NCBI RefSeq assembly: GCF_005154805.1
Contig: NZ_CP039728.1
Location: 177,340-241,339 of the forward strand
Direction of reading: 5' to 3'
Source: Bacillus sp. S3
Lineage (GTDB): Bacteria > Bacillota > Bacilli > Bacillales > Cytobacillaceae
Length of the DNA stretch: 64,000 nucleotides
Shown: in pieces, positions 55,348 to 63,892 of the stretch
Layout of the letters: each line of letters begins with the position of its first letter
How positions within the stretch are numbered: position 1 is the first letter of the stretch
Notes under the pieces: model-generated
Database searches by the model: none
What the model was told of the DNA's origin: nothing
The model's input: only the letters and a program-made list of their open reading frames with translations
Made by a program: the position numbers and the translations under genes

Positions 55348-55372
55348 GCTACTTCCTCCTATTAAAAGTGTT

Positions 55373-55561
55373 TTAGTGAATTGAATAAGCCCATACATGA
55401 GCGTAATAGATATTAAATTTCAAACCGCCTTCATCGATTTCAAATGAGTCAGCGTCAATAGAAGTTACATTACCGTAATAAGAATACTCCCTTGTATTAA
55501 CACTTAATTCATCACCAATTGAGACTGTCTTTTTAAAATTTTCAACTCCTAATTTATTCAT
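55373..55561 (-). CDS. Small protein of unknown function
   Basis: 62 residues, beta-rich and acidic (SIGDELSVNTREYSYYGNVTSIDADSFEID), like a small SH3-type barrel. The ATG follows GGGAGAGAT. It lies 25 bases upstream of the XF1762-like start. The stretch 55,562-55,790 holds no convincing gene. Confidence 0.6.
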   Translation of the reverse strand: MNKLGVENFKKTVSIGDELSVNTREYSYYGNVTSIDADSFEIDEGGLKFNIYYAHVWAYSIH

Positions 55562-55793
55562 AGAGTTATCTCTCCCTTAATGGTTTTGTTTTCTTCAATT
55601 ACCGCTAAATAATAAAGGCTAACTGATTATGTTCATTTTCCTAAACCGGGAAAATCGAACGACTCTCTACAGCCTTTGTCAATTTCAAAACTGGGGATTC
55701 CTAAAAGATTCTAGGATTCCCGTTTCGATCAAATGTCCTTAAATTACGGATTAATTTAACCTTCTACACTTTTATTTCTTCCGATTCAATAGA

Positions 55794-55820
55794 AAGACAG
55801 AACCGCTTAAGCTCTGTCTT
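55794..55820 (-). terminator. Terminator of the PAPS-reductase family gene
   Basis: AAGACAGA and TCTGTCTT with inner pairs form the stem, 11 bases past the stop; the tail is TCTATTG, weakly U-rich. Confidence 0.65.
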
Positions 55821-55830
55821 CTGAATTTGT

Positions 55831-56904
55831 TTAATATTTTGCTGGTCCACCCATATATCCATGAAATGCTCCTGCGGATACTTCCCATTTCCTCATGATT
55901 AAATCTTCTTTATTAAAATTCTTGGATAACGCAAGATTAACCCACTGGCTTAATCGTTTGTCTTTTGGCAACCGTTCAATAGAACCTAAATTCGCCTTCT
56001 GTTCTAACGTTAAGCGATTCGTATCTATCGTATGATTTAATTCCTTTTCCAGCTGGACCAATAGATAAAAACGGTCAGGTGCGATTTCTCTCATCATCGC
56101 CCATAAGTCCGCGGTGCTAAAGATACATCCGAAACATGAGGTTCGATTCCATCCTAGCAAATAAGCTGGGTGCGGAAGAAATCTGCGTTTTTCATAAGAA
56201 TCCCAAATTTTTTGCTCTGTCCAATCAATAACTGGTCTCCATGCATGGACAATCCTTTTCATTGAGCTGCAAGGATGAATTTCAAATTCTAAATATCTTG
56301 CTCTATTTGGTGATTCTTCTCTACGTTCCCCTGTTAAAACAAGGATCTTCTTTGGTTCTTCACGAGTACCCTGAAACCGCGGGTGATTGTTGAGAACCCT
56401 TCTAAATACGTCTATTTTGACATAAGGAGACCACCAACGAACCCGTAAATCGGGGCTCATTGCCGGCCACTTTAAACGAGTTGTTTTTTTACCATTTTTA
56501 GTTGGTAAATGAACGGTTTTACCATCTTCACAATAATATATATCGCCAGTTAAAGAGTCCTTACGGAGCAATTCCCCATATATCCCATTCGCTCTCCATT
56601 GATATGCTGTCTTTATTCCAAAGTGTTCTCCAACTGCTTCTATGTAGGATTCTGTTACTGGCCAATCCATTAGTTCAACATACTGTTTTTCTTTTCCATC
56701 AATACTCTGGTGCCAAAGCTCGATCTTATCGGAAGGTACCCCCATATTTAATAGATAGAATAAACAGGCCATAGAGTCCTTTCCTCCAGAGGCGGATACA
56801 ATAATATGGTCATACTCATCTATCGGAAAAAGTTCAATTTGTTTTCCGTTCTCCACTTTATTTTCAATAGTTACCTCAAAATCTATTAATGATAATTGAT
56901 GCAT
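55831..56904 (-). CDS. Phosphoadenosine phosphosulfate reductase family protein
   Basis: 357 residues. PP-loop SASGGKDSMACLFYLL near the N-terminus binds ATP or an adenylylated substrate; GERREESPNRARY and the cysteine pair NRTSCFGCIF follow. This phage/plasmid-type branch is distinct from the sulfate-assimilation CysH (no ECGLH tail) and resembles alpha-hydrolase proteins of mobile elements, some of which act in nucleic-acid sulfur or base modification. The ATG follows GGGAGTAAGG. Its neighbourhood with a transglycosylase-like gene makes a modification role possible but unproven. Confidence 0.85.
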   Translation of the reverse strand: MHQLSLIDFEVTIENKVENGKQIELFPIDEYDHIIVSASGGKDSMACLFYLLNMGVPSDKIELWHQSIDGKEKQYVELMDWPVTESYIEAVGEHFGIKTAYQWRANGIYGELLRKDSLTGDIYYCEDGKTVHLPTKNGKKTTRLKWPAMSPDLRVRWWSPYVKIDVFRRVLNNHPRFQGTREEPKKILVLTGERREESPNRARYLEFEIHPCSSMKRIVHAWRPVIDWTEQKIWDSYEKRRFLPHPAYLLGWNRTSCFGCIFSTADLWAMMREIAPDRFYLLVQLEKELNHTIDTNRLTLEQKANLGSIERLPKDKRLSQWVNLALSKNFNKEDLIMRKWEVSAGAFHGYMGGPAKY

Positions 56905-57006
56905 TATCCTTACTCCCTGTTTATAGATTAATAGTTTACTGCAAGATTAAGACTCTCTTTCAACTTCCAGAATGAATAAAGAAGAGTCTTAAGTTCCTCG
57001 AAATCC

Positions 57007-57300
57007 TCATTTACAATCCCCGGCTCTTCCATACAATACGCAAACCAAGACCCCATCAAAGCCTACTCGAACAGCAGCATGATACCCCTCAACACAACGA
57101 AGATTGCGAAATGCAAATGGGTAACCATCCTTTGATGTCTTGAATATCCATTTTGGAAAATCATGCTTATTCATGGCTTTCACCCCAAAACCGAAAAGTT
57201 CTTGTTCCGCGGCTTTCTTCTTTGCATAAGCATATTTACCTGAACAAATAACTTCCTCTGCCTCTAAAATTGGAAGATTCGTACTTGCTTCCATGAACAA
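57007..57300 (-). CDS. Conserved small island protein, unknown function
   Basis: 97 residues; not recognised. Alternating hydrophobic pattern with AYAKKKAAEQELFGFGVKAMN and GYHAAVRVGFDGVLVCVLYG. Start uncertain: neither the first codon (TTG) nor the ATG two codons later has a ribosome site, so the N-terminus may be longer or damaged. Confidence 0.5.
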   Translation of the reverse strand: MFMEASTNLPILEAEEVICSGKYAYAKKKAAEQELFGFGVKAMNKHDFPKWIFKTSKDGYPFAFRNLRCVEGYHAAVRVGFDGVLVCVLYGRAGDCK

Positions 57301-57329
57301 GGAGGTATGGAACGGATTATAACAAACTC

Positions 57330-57452
57330 TTAAAAAATCTCTTGGAATCTGTTCATTAAATCAAACCAGTTCTCCACGAACGCATGGACACGTTTCCTTA
57401 TTTCCTTCACTGTTTTCTTTCTTCTGCTTTCTGATACAATGAAATCGAGCAT
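57330..57452 (-). CDS. Possible 40-residue basic peptide
   Basis: MLDFIVSESRRKKTVKEIRKRV.. to NRFQEIF, helix-forming and basic. The start is 3 bases past the stop of the 57,456 gene, suggesting coupled translation; no strong ribosome site. Confidence 0.35.
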   Translation of the reverse strand: MLDFIVSESRRKKTVKEIRKRVHAFVENWFDLMNRFQEIF

Positions 57453-57455
57453 TTT

Positions 57456-57863
57456 TTACCCGAACAGTACTACAGTGTGCAATACTAAACCGGTTTTGGA
57501 ACAACGAATACTGTATCCATTATTGGTGTGCAAGTTTCTATACACATCGACAATGGAACCAATGGATACCGGCCTTCCCTTATATGGCTCAAAAAACATA
57601 GCTTCCGGTTCTATAGGCAGGTCTATTGGGCTAACAGCAACAATGTCACCTTCGTAATATTCTTCAGCTTTGGATGCTCCAATTTCCCATATTAGAACAG
57701 TTGCTATTCCAACTCTTTCATCATACTCCCATCCTCTTAACTCACCGCGGATAATTGAAGTTATTTCCCCGCCTTCAAGATCAATATCTTCCAAGACAGT
57801 TACTTCATAGTAATCTCCAACTTTAGTTAGAATGTCAGCTGGCTTTTTTGTTATTGCAAACAT
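57456..57863 (-). CDS. YopX-like phage protein candidate
   Basis: About 135 residues from the ATG at 57,863 (AGGAGG 7 bases upstream). A beta-rich, acidic N-terminus, then EEYYEGDIVAVSPID and EPYKGRPVSIGSIVDVY. The YEGDIV segment recalls YopX-type phage proteins of unknown function; the match is weak. The gene follows the hairpin at 57,888, so it may be a separate transcription unit. Confidence 0.55.
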   Translation of the reverse strand: MFAITKKPADILTKVGDYYEVTVLEDIDLEGGEITSIIRGELRGWEYDERVGIATVLIWEIGASKAEEYYEGDIVAVSPIDLPIEPEAMFFEPYKGRPVSIGSIVDVYRNLHTNNGYSIRCSKTGLVLHTVVLFG

Positions 57864-57887
57864 CAAACTTCCTCCTAAAATAGAAAA

Positions 57888-57916
57888 GGTAAAGAAACAT
57901 AGTTAGTTTCTTTACC
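57888..57916 (-). terminator. Terminator hairpin
   Basis: GGTAAAGAAAC and GTTTCTTTACC with a 7-base loop, followed on the minus strand by TTTTCTATTTT. It precedes the 57,863 start and ends the upstream unit. Confidence 0.85.
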
Positions 57917-57980
57917 TCTCACATTTGTTTTATTCAGCCCTAAGCAGCAATGATTCTTAAAGTTTTTTAATTTTACGCTC

Positions 57981-58142
57981 CTATAACAGAAATCCTGTTT
58001 TCCTTCCAACATCAGGTAAATCCCAATCACGAACATGCTGTGCAAGCAATACCCTTTTATTTCGAATCTGTAGGTAACTATTACAACCTCTCAATTTCGA
58101 AATTAATTTATGCGGATATTTGATTTTCCTCAACAACCTCAT
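57981..58142 (-). CDS. Possible 53-residue basic protein
   Basis: MRLLRKIKYPHKLISKLRGC.. to VGRKTGFLL. Many Arg/Lys; a weak ribosome site. The rest of 57,917-58,224 has nothing else supportable. Confidence 0.35.
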   Translation of the reverse strand: MRLLRKIKYPHKLISKLRGCNSYLQIRNKRVLLAQHVRDWDLPDVGRKTGFLL

Positions 58143-58224
58143 AATCTGACCCGATTATTGTTCATGAGTATAAAATAAGTTGAGGGTTAAATGTCGCTTT
58201 GTTTTATACAACTATCATCACTCC

Positions 58225-58449
58225 CTAATAAAGATTACCCGGTTCAAACCTTCTATTTTCTTTCGGGCCTTTAATCTTACCAACTAAAACACCGTCAGAA
58301 TTGTAGCGATGAACCTTGCTGTGGGAGAGAAATTCTTTAGCGTGATCAAGATTAATACCCTGGATGCTCAGGAATCCTTTAGCTGCCTTTACAAAACCTT
58401 CTATGGCTTTGCTTTTTGCTTGCTCAGATAATTGGTTGAATTCCATCAT
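58225..58449 (-). CDS. Small island protein, unknown function
   Basis: 74 residues from the ATG at 58,449 (AGGGGGAA 7 bases upstream). Helical start MMEFNQLSEQAKSKAIEGFV, basic C-terminal half. An earlier in-frame start at 58,536 is rejected because it would lie within the terminator hairpin. Confidence 0.6.
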   Translation of the reverse strand: MMEFNQLSEQAKSKAIEGFVKAAKGFLSIQGINLDHAKEFLSHSKVHRYNSDGVLVGKIKGPKENRRFEPGNLY

Positions 58450-58507
58450 TTTTATTCCCCCTAAATAGTGTGTTTGCAACCCTTCCTCCTTCCGAAGACA
58501 CAAAAAA

Positions 58508-58570
58508 CAGCCTTTGGAGTATCTGATTTTAGACACAAAAATGCCTGTAAAATCTTCAACCCAAAGGCTG
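58508..58570 (-). terminator. Terminator hairpin
   Basis: CAGCCTTTGG and CCAAAGGCTG pair across a 43-base loop; the minus strand continues TTTTTTGTG. The next stretch, 58,571-58,805, shows no gene. Confidence 0.8.
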
Positions 58571-58805
58571 CCCGTTTGTTAGTTTCGCAATTTAGTATAT
58601 TGCTAGAAAATCAAAAAGAAAAAATTGTTACATGTAAATTATAGCAACTTTTCCACTCAATGTATACTTCAATTTTCCTCAATGAAATGCCTGAAATAAA
58701 GAAAGACCATATCCCTAAATTTATGGAATACAGCCTAATTGATGAATGAGTTTTTAGTTTTAGCAGAACATTGAATTAAAATATTAGCATTCATACGTTT
58801 CATTT

Positions 58806-59105
58806 TTAAAGGGATGAAGATATAGATTCTAGATGTTTTTTTAAATGTTCTAATAACCCTGCATCCCTGTAGTTTTCTGCAACAGCAAAAAGTACCTTTT
58901 TTACTTCATTATTAAACCGTTCTACTTCATCATTGGACAATTCCTTTAGTTCTATCTGTTTGGATAGAGTTTCAATCGATTTACTTATTAATTCTAACTC
59001 ATCAATGGCCTTTCCCTCTAAACATATCGATAACTCTTCTTCATTATTATTTATCGTCTTTAAATTAAGCCCTATTAGTTTTTTCAGAATTGTTCCCACC
59101 TTCAT
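58806..59105 (-). CDS. Small helical island protein, unknown function
   Basis: About 99 residues, strongly helical and acidic, with coiled-coil-like heptads (ELISKSIETLSKQIELKEL). Start uncertain: the ATG at 59,105 has only a weak ribosome site, and one upstream in frame at 59,141 is no better. No family recognised. Confidence 0.55.
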   Translation of the reverse strand: MKVGTILKKLIGLNLKTINNNEEELSICLEGKAIDELELISKSIETLSKQIELKELSNDEVERFNNEVKKVLFAVAENYRDAGLLEHLKKHLESISSSL

Positions 59106-59167
59106 TCTACAATTGTAATTATTTCCTATATTATAGTACAAAAGTCCTTCTTTATGTGCGTTTTATA

Positions 59168-59960
59168 TTAATTATTACTTGAAGTATTTTTATTTATTTT
59201 TTCAAATAATTTCTCCTTAAAATTAGATGTGGTTTTGCCAAGTTTATTTTTGATTTGTTCTTTTACATCCTCTTTTATAATATCCATATTAAATCCGTTT
59301 TTATTATCTACATACCCCGGAATACTCCAGATATTCTTTTCTGCCTGTTTCGCAATAGTTTCAGCTTCTTGGTATGTATCAATATATTTATATTTGTCAT
59401 AGAGATATGCCACTCTTACTAAGCCTTCCATGATTAGTATTTTTATAATACTATTTCCACCAATAAAAGTATGAATTAAATATCTACCGTACCTATCAGT
59501 GATACTTGCATTAGGATCGATTTCAATCTGAATTTCTTTTCCAAGTATTAAATCAGTTAAAAATTCTGTTGCTTCTTTACCATATAATTGTTTCTCTTTC
59601 GTAAATTCGGTTCCATTTATGCCTAACAAACGTCCTTTGGCGGTCGCTCAGGTTTTTGGGTCTTGAAATTCAATAGTATCTCCATCTATTACCTTAGTTA
59701 CTTTAACTGTTCTCCTACCTTTAACTTCATTCTGGAGCTGCAGGGGATTCAGTAGAAGAACTTCTTTCTGAAGTATTGCTTTGCTCCTGGTCCTCGGCAT
59801 TTAGAATATTTTTCAAGAGTGGTTTCTTGGTTTCAAGTTGTCCTTCTTGTTCAATTACATCATAATCAGGTCTTTTTTTCATAGAAATAAGACTCTCAAA
59901 AGATGAACACGAAGTTAGCAAAGATAAGATTAAAAAAAATAAACATAAATGTTTTATCAC
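59168..59960 (-). pseudogene. Lipoprotein thermonuclease (YokF-like), frameshift plus TGA
   Basis: The start at 59,960 gives a lipoprotein signal (LCLFFLILSLLTSC) and an acidic linker that ends at 59,727. In the next frame the SNase domain begins EVKGRRTVKVTKVIDGDTIEF, meets a TGA at 59,648-59,650 and continues ATAKGRLLGINGTEF, DRYGRYLIHTFIGG to a helical C-terminus. Two lesions therefore split one surface nuclease of the SPbeta YokF type. The SNase core Asp and Arg residues (DGDT; DRYGR) remain readable. Confidence 0.82.
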
Positions 59961-59975
59961 TTTCTCACTCCCTGT

Positions 59976-60263
59976 TTATTTTATTTCGATTGTTTGTTTC
60001 GTCACTTTAGCTATAAAATGTAGACACTCTTGGATAGGATAACCGACAATACTATGTTTCTGTGCATACTTAACTCCCCCTTTTAATTCAAGCTGTAAGA
60101 CTAACTCATCAAGAGACAGTTCCCCTCTTTTTATCTTATTAAAGTTTTTAAGCACTAGAGACTTCCAAATTATACCTGAGGTCATAATATAGACTTCCCC
60201 TTGAAATTGCCGATTGAGGATCGTCTCATTCATTTCCCTCCTTCTATTCTCAGCCGTCTTCAA
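59976..60263 (-). CDS. Small island protein, unknown function
   Basis: 95 residues as drawn from a TTG preceded by AGGGAG; inner starts at 60,233 or at MTSGIIWK are also possible. Helical, with KRGELSLDELVLQLELKGGVKYAQKH. No family recognised. Confidence 0.5.
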   Translation of the reverse strand: MKTAENRRREMNETILNRQFQGEVYIMTSGIIWKSLVLKNFNKIKRGELSLDELVLQLELKGGVKYAQKHSIVGYPIQECLHFIAKVTKQTIEIK

Positions 60264-60291
60264 TTTTTTCTCCCTACTTAAAAAACGAAAA

Positions 60292-60335
60292 AGACCACAA
60301 AGTAGCCATTACTTTATAAATGACTCTCTGGGTCT
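60292..60335 (-). terminator. Terminator hairpin upstream of the 60,263 gene
   Basis: AGACCACAAAG.. and ..CTGGGTCT form an imperfect long stem; the minus strand ends TTTTTCGTTTTTT. Confidence 0.65.
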
Positions 60336-60466
60336 GTCCCATTAAAATTATGTAATTTTCCTTATATTACCATTTTAAATATAAAATGTCATAGTATTTA
60401 ATTTTTTTTGGAATCAGGTTATTAATTGCTAATATTTGTATACCTTATATTTATATTTAATTCGAT

Positions 60467-60562
60467 TTACGCATTAAAAAAGAGATAAATACAACCAAAG
60501 AAAAACAAACCAATAACAAGTCCTATCAAGCTAAATTTTATCAACCATAAATCATCGTTCAC
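60467..60562 (-). CDS. 31-residue membrane peptide
   Basis: GTG start with AAGGAG 8-9 bases upstream; MNDDLWLIKFSLIGLVIGLF continues as one hydrophobic helix to FFNA. Short but with a good ribosome site. 60,336-60,466 is empty AT-rich sequence. Confidence 0.5.
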   Translation of the reverse strand: MNDDLWLIKFSLIGLVIGLFFFGCIYLFFNA

Positions 60563-60704
60563 TTTTTATTCTCCTTAACAATTTGTGCCTAATTAACACT
60601 TGAATTATATAGGGCGTTATTTATTTTTCTGAATCGCCACAAAGTCGCTGAACCTGTTCATCAGTTAATCTCAAAATAGTATCTTCGAAAGAAAGTTGAA
60701 AAAC

Positions 60705-60785
60705 TTACTTTCCATTATCTTCAAAATATGCAATAACATCAAGTTTTTCATCAGTTAAATCAACTAACTTTTTCGCTTTTTTCAC
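60705..60785 (-). CDS. 26-residue peptide
   Basis: GTG start with AAGGGGAG upstream; MKKAKKLVDLTDEKLDVIAY..NGK. Amphipathic, with the DLTDEKLD pattern repeated in part by the out-of-frame LTDEQVQRL just downstream (60,640-60,690), which may be a decayed relative. Confidence 0.45.
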   Translation of the reverse strand: MKKAKKLVDLTDEKLDVIAYFEDNGK

Positions 60786-60841
60786 AATTTTCTCCCCTTC
60801 GTTACAATCGTATTTTTGAACTATATGTTTCGAACTGTGAA

Positions 60842-61015
60842 CTAGATTTCCCAAGTGCAAGAGTAAAAAGGTTCTTCATCTCTAACCCCGTCAATTTCTG
60901 AATACACATAGGTATGAACACCTGTTTTGCTTAATATTTCTGCTTCCTTAATGGCAAATTGAAGATCTGTAAACACCTTTTCGTGTTGCGTATATTTAAC
61001 AACATATGTTTTCAT
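60842..61015 (-). CDS. 57-residue island protein
   Basis: ATG with GGAGG 6-7 bases upstream. MKTYVVKYTQHEKVFTDLQF..YVYSEIDGVRDEEPFYSCTWEI, a compact alpha/beta pattern. Unknown function; the strong ribosome site supports expression. Confidence 0.6.
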   Translation of the reverse strand: MKTYVVKYTQHEKVFTDLQFAIKEAEILSKTGVHTYVYSEIDGVRDEEPFYSCTWEI

Positions 61016-61186
61016 CGTTTTCCTCCATTACGTCACATTTTAGATCAATAGTAGAAGGCGGGCCGCCAATAAATAAAGTCATGCGACCCTAAAGTTATAT
61101 ATCCTTTTTATCCTCCCTTTCCTATACTAAAAAATTCCGGGACTGCTATGAATATTTAATCATTTCCAATACTTTTTCAGTCTGCT

Positions 61187-61324
61187 TTAACTCTCGTTTT
61201 TACAATAAGGTATAGAGGCGGAAATTAAAATAATGGCCGCTACAATAGACCAAAGAAATCCGGATTCAAGAAGAACGCAAATGATACTTAAAACTATAGT
61301 TAAAATAAATACCAGCTCTAACAT
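61187..61324 (-). CDS. 45-residue membrane protein
   Basis: MLELVFILTIVLSIICVLLE, then SGFLWSIVAAIILISASIPY: two membrane helices. Weak ribosome site (GAAGTG). Confidence 0.45.
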   Translation of the reverse strand: MLELVFILTIVLSIICVLLESGFLWSIVAAIILISASIPYCKNES

Positions 61325-61395
61325 ATTTCACTTCTATGAATAACAAAAGTTAATTAACTATTTGAATCGAATTGTGCCGTTAATTGTTTTTTAAT

Positions 61396-62355
61396 TTATA
61401 GATTATAATGCTTGTTTAGAATCTCGATGACTAGTTCTTCAATATTCATTTTCTTAGAATCTGCATCTTCCTTAATTTTTTGTTTTAATATTGAAGGAGC
61501 TGCCACCGTTAACAGTTCTAAGTCGCTATCTATATAAATCCCGTCTAAACGCTTGATCACATCTCCCCTATTTAGTGATTCGTATATTTCTTCTAAAATT
61601 TCCTCAGATGGTATCTCTGGAATTAATATTGGCTTAACTTCAACAATTATATTACCTTTGTTTATATATACCTTCATATTCTTTGGGCCCAGATATTCAT
61701 AGAATAACTCAATTATTTCATAAAACCGTTCATTTTCTTCAAAAATAAATTTTGCAAAGCCTCTTTTGGTGATATATGGAATATCCTTTATAGGCTTTAT
61801 TGGTTCATATCCTTTTTTCTCTATCTCAATGTATGAAATATTTTCACCATTAACGGTAGATAAGTATGGCTGTTCATCATCATCTAAAAGGATTCTATTA
61901 CCTGGATTTCCACTAAGGTCCTTGAAGGACTGAAACCATGCATACCCTTTTTCTTTATCATAAAATTCCTTTCGTTCTCTCTTTTTACTTTCTATAAACT
62001 CCATTTTAAAACGCTCTAGTTCTGAAGGACTTATAAAATAAATTTCTCTCCCTCTATATTTCATTTTTTCAGCTTTTAGTTCCCCTTGGTTAATATATAG
62101 TGCAATGGTCGTGGGATGAACTCCAAGTAACTCCGCAGCTTCTCCAGTTGTTATTCCTGGTTTTGCAAGCTTATTTCTTAATGACTCAACATCCTCTTTA
62201 AAAAACAATTTAGTGGTGTCAATTTTCCAATTATCTTCGTAAACGGGTTTTAGTTTTCCTTCTTTAACATACCTATGGATGGTTGAGGGCTTAACCTTTA
62301 ACATTTCAGCAGCTTTACTAGTTGTAACTATGTTGTCTTTATTTTCTCTCTCCAT
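61396..62355 (-). CDS. DNA-binding protein with two excisionase/MerR-like helix-turn-helix motifs
   Basis: About 319 residues. HTH 1: TSKAAEMLKVKPSTIHRYVKEGKL (near 12-35); HTH 2: TGEAAELLGVHPTTIALYINQGEL (near 70-93). A central alpha/beta region follows, and a C-terminal NIEELVIEILNKHY resembles a ribbon-helix-helix end. No catalytic motif. It is probably a regulator or partition-type protein of the mobile island. The ATG at 62,355 has AAAGGTG 6 bases upstream; the GTG three codons earlier overlaps that site. It is 77 bases after the 62,433 gene. Confidence 0.8.
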   Translation of the reverse strand: MERENKDNIVTTSKAAEMLKVKPSTIHRYVKEGKLKPVYEDNWKIDTTKLFFKEDVESLRNKLAKPGITTGEAAELLGVHPTTIALYINQGELKAEKMKYRGREIYFISPSELERFKMEFIESKKRERKEFYDKEKGYAWFQSFKDLSGNPGNRILLDDDEQPYLSTVNGENISYIEIEKKGYEPIKPIKDIPYITKRGFAKFIFEENERFYEIIELFYEYLGPKNMKVYINKGNIIVEVKPILIPEIPSEEILEEIYESLNRGDVIKRLDGIYIDSDLELLTVAAPSILKQKIKEDADSKKMNIEELVIEILNKHYNL

Positions 62356-62432
62356 CTTTCGCACCTTTCTTCCATTTGCTTCTAATACTACACTTTTTTA
62401 GTGCCATAGTTGGTTCCAGTAATTGCTTCTCC

Positions 62433-62771
62433 CTAAAAAAGCGTTAATTGCTGAAAGCCTGTATCTACTCCTAATTCCAAAGAAGAACAATTTTTGCCTT
62501 CTGGCTGAAGGTTAAGGGAATCTTCCAAACTAGTTTCTTCTATTATATTGCTAATTTCCTGAAAATCGTTAAACCAATGTAAAGGGAAACATCCCTTTAA
62601 CTTAGTTAAAGCTACATCATCATAAAAATAGCAATGAGTTTTTAGAGGAAAGATATAATAGCCCTTAAGAGCAACTTCAGAATAACCAGGTTTGCGCCAA
62701 ATCAGTCTGGCTCGATATGTTTTATCTCTCCTTAAGGTTATCTTTCTCACAGCTGGTTCATGGACTTCCAT
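62433..62771 (-). CDS. Small island protein ending in QQLTLF
   Basis: 112 residues; unknown family. A basic, beta-rich first half (VRKITLRRDKTYRARLIWRKPGYSEV) and a C-terminal GFQQLTLF, which fits the sliding-clamp binding consensus QLxLF. The ATG follows AGGGAGGGAG. Confidence 0.65.
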   Translation of the reverse strand: MEVHEPAVRKITLRRDKTYRARLIWRKPGYSEVALKGYYIFPLKTHCYFYDDVALTKLKGCFPLHWFNDFQEISNIIEETSLEDSLNLQPEGKNCSSLELGVDTGFQQLTLF

Positions 62772-62788
62772 TATATCTCCCTCCCTAT

Positions 62789-63076
62789 TTAGATTAGATT
62801 TGCTTCCTCTGCATAATGTATATACTCTTCAATAAGATTATCTATTTCTACCTTAGTTGGATTTTGAAGAACAGTCTTTATGTAGGAATGCTTTAATACA
62901 AGAACCCCATCACCGTGTAGTAGTTCTATTTCTACAGTTGAACCCCTTGAACTTTTTAACCGTCTTATTTCGATACGTGTGGAGGCCTTAAGTTTAGTCA
63001 AATAATAAGTTGTAATTCGGATTTCATATGATCCCTTCCGAACCCTTTTATCATCTGTATTAAAATTTTCTTTCAT
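62789..63076 (-). CDS. Small island protein, unknown function
   Basis: 95 residues, basic and beta-rich (GSYEIRITTYYLTKLKASTRIEI), with an acidic helical C-terminus. The ATG has AAAGGAC upstream. It is 17 bases before the 62,433 gene and probably co-transcribed with it. Confidence 0.65.
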   Translation of the reverse strand: MKENFNTDDKRVRKGSYEIRITTYYLTKLKASTRIEIRRLKSSRGSTVEIELLHGDGVLVLKHSYIKTVLQNPTKVEIDNLIEEYIHYAEEANLI

Positions 63077-63235
63077 TGGCTAGTCCTTTCTTTAAGTGGT
63101 GAAAGATTTCTAGCTGTTAGCTGTATCTATAGACTATTATAATCAAATGATTTCTACTTAAATAGTTACAAAAATGTAAAGAGAAACCACATCTTCATAT
63201 ATAAATCTGTGGCTTGTACTAAATTCAGAAGAAAA

Positions 63236-63830
63236 TTAATGTTTTACCAAGTATTTATCGGCATCTATGTAAGAATCGAATAATTTATTTTGATGATTAA
63301 GTTCTAGGGAATAAAATTCACCAGTGGCTTCGTGCCCTACAATTATCGCTTTTTTCTTTTCCATTCCTAACTTCATTAATAACTACTGGTATTATTTTTC
63401 CAGCGTTAACAAAGTAAGCTGTTTTACCAGTTAACCAACCAAGTGTTTTTTCCCAATCTTGTCGGCCTGTGATTAATTTTTCAATCTTAGTCCGTTTCGA
63501 TACCGATTCGAGAGCTGCCTTTGTACACCCCTGCAATTGCCCATTCTCCAACACTACTTTTATCGGATATTTTTGGCTAGGCTTAACCTCATAAATAATT
63601 CCGATAGTTCCGCTATCCTTCATTTTGACAGGACGCCCTGGAATAACATCAGCATCTGAAATAACTGTGCCTTCTGTAACTCCATATCTATAACCTTTGG
63701 GAAACTTCTTTGAAATTTGTTTAACTACTTCATTTTCCGCCAAAGCTTGTATTTCTTTATCGCTCAAACCTTCCGGAATATCTATTGTCACTAAAATAGA
63801 AGGTAATTCAAAAGTAAATGTTTTAATCAT
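63236..63830 (-). pseudogene. Island protein of unknown function with frameshift at a poly-A run
   Basis: The first frame (ATG at 63,830) encodes about 170 residues with a beta-rich core (GTVISDADVIPGRPVKMKDSGTIGIIYEV). At an A6 run (63,350-63,355) the frame leads to an early stop at 63,318, while the neighbouring frame continues AIIVGHEATGEFYSLELNHQN to a natural stop at 63,236. A one-base change in the run probably split the gene; programmed slippage or a sequencing error is also possible. No family recognised. Confidence 0.6.
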
Positions 63831-63835
63831 AGCAA

Positions 63836-63892
63836 TCAGCCCTTTTTAAAGTTTTTTAATGTTCGCTCAATCAAGGATTGTTTAAAATTCAA
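63836..63892 (-). CDS. Possible 18-residue leader peptide
   Basis: TTG start with AAGGAGG upstream; MNFKQSLIERTLKNFKKG, ending 5 bases before the 63,830 ATG, whose own ribosome site lies inside this frame. It may couple translation. 63,893-64,000 is very AT-rich with no gene. Confidence 0.4.
   Translation of the reverse strand: MNFKQSLIERTLKNFKKG

Noticed and set aside
59648..59650. TGA in the nuclease frame as a selenocysteine or recoded codon
   Set aside because: The same gene also has a frameshift, no selenocysteine element was seen, and other broken genes nearby use TAA or frameshifts; decay is simpler.
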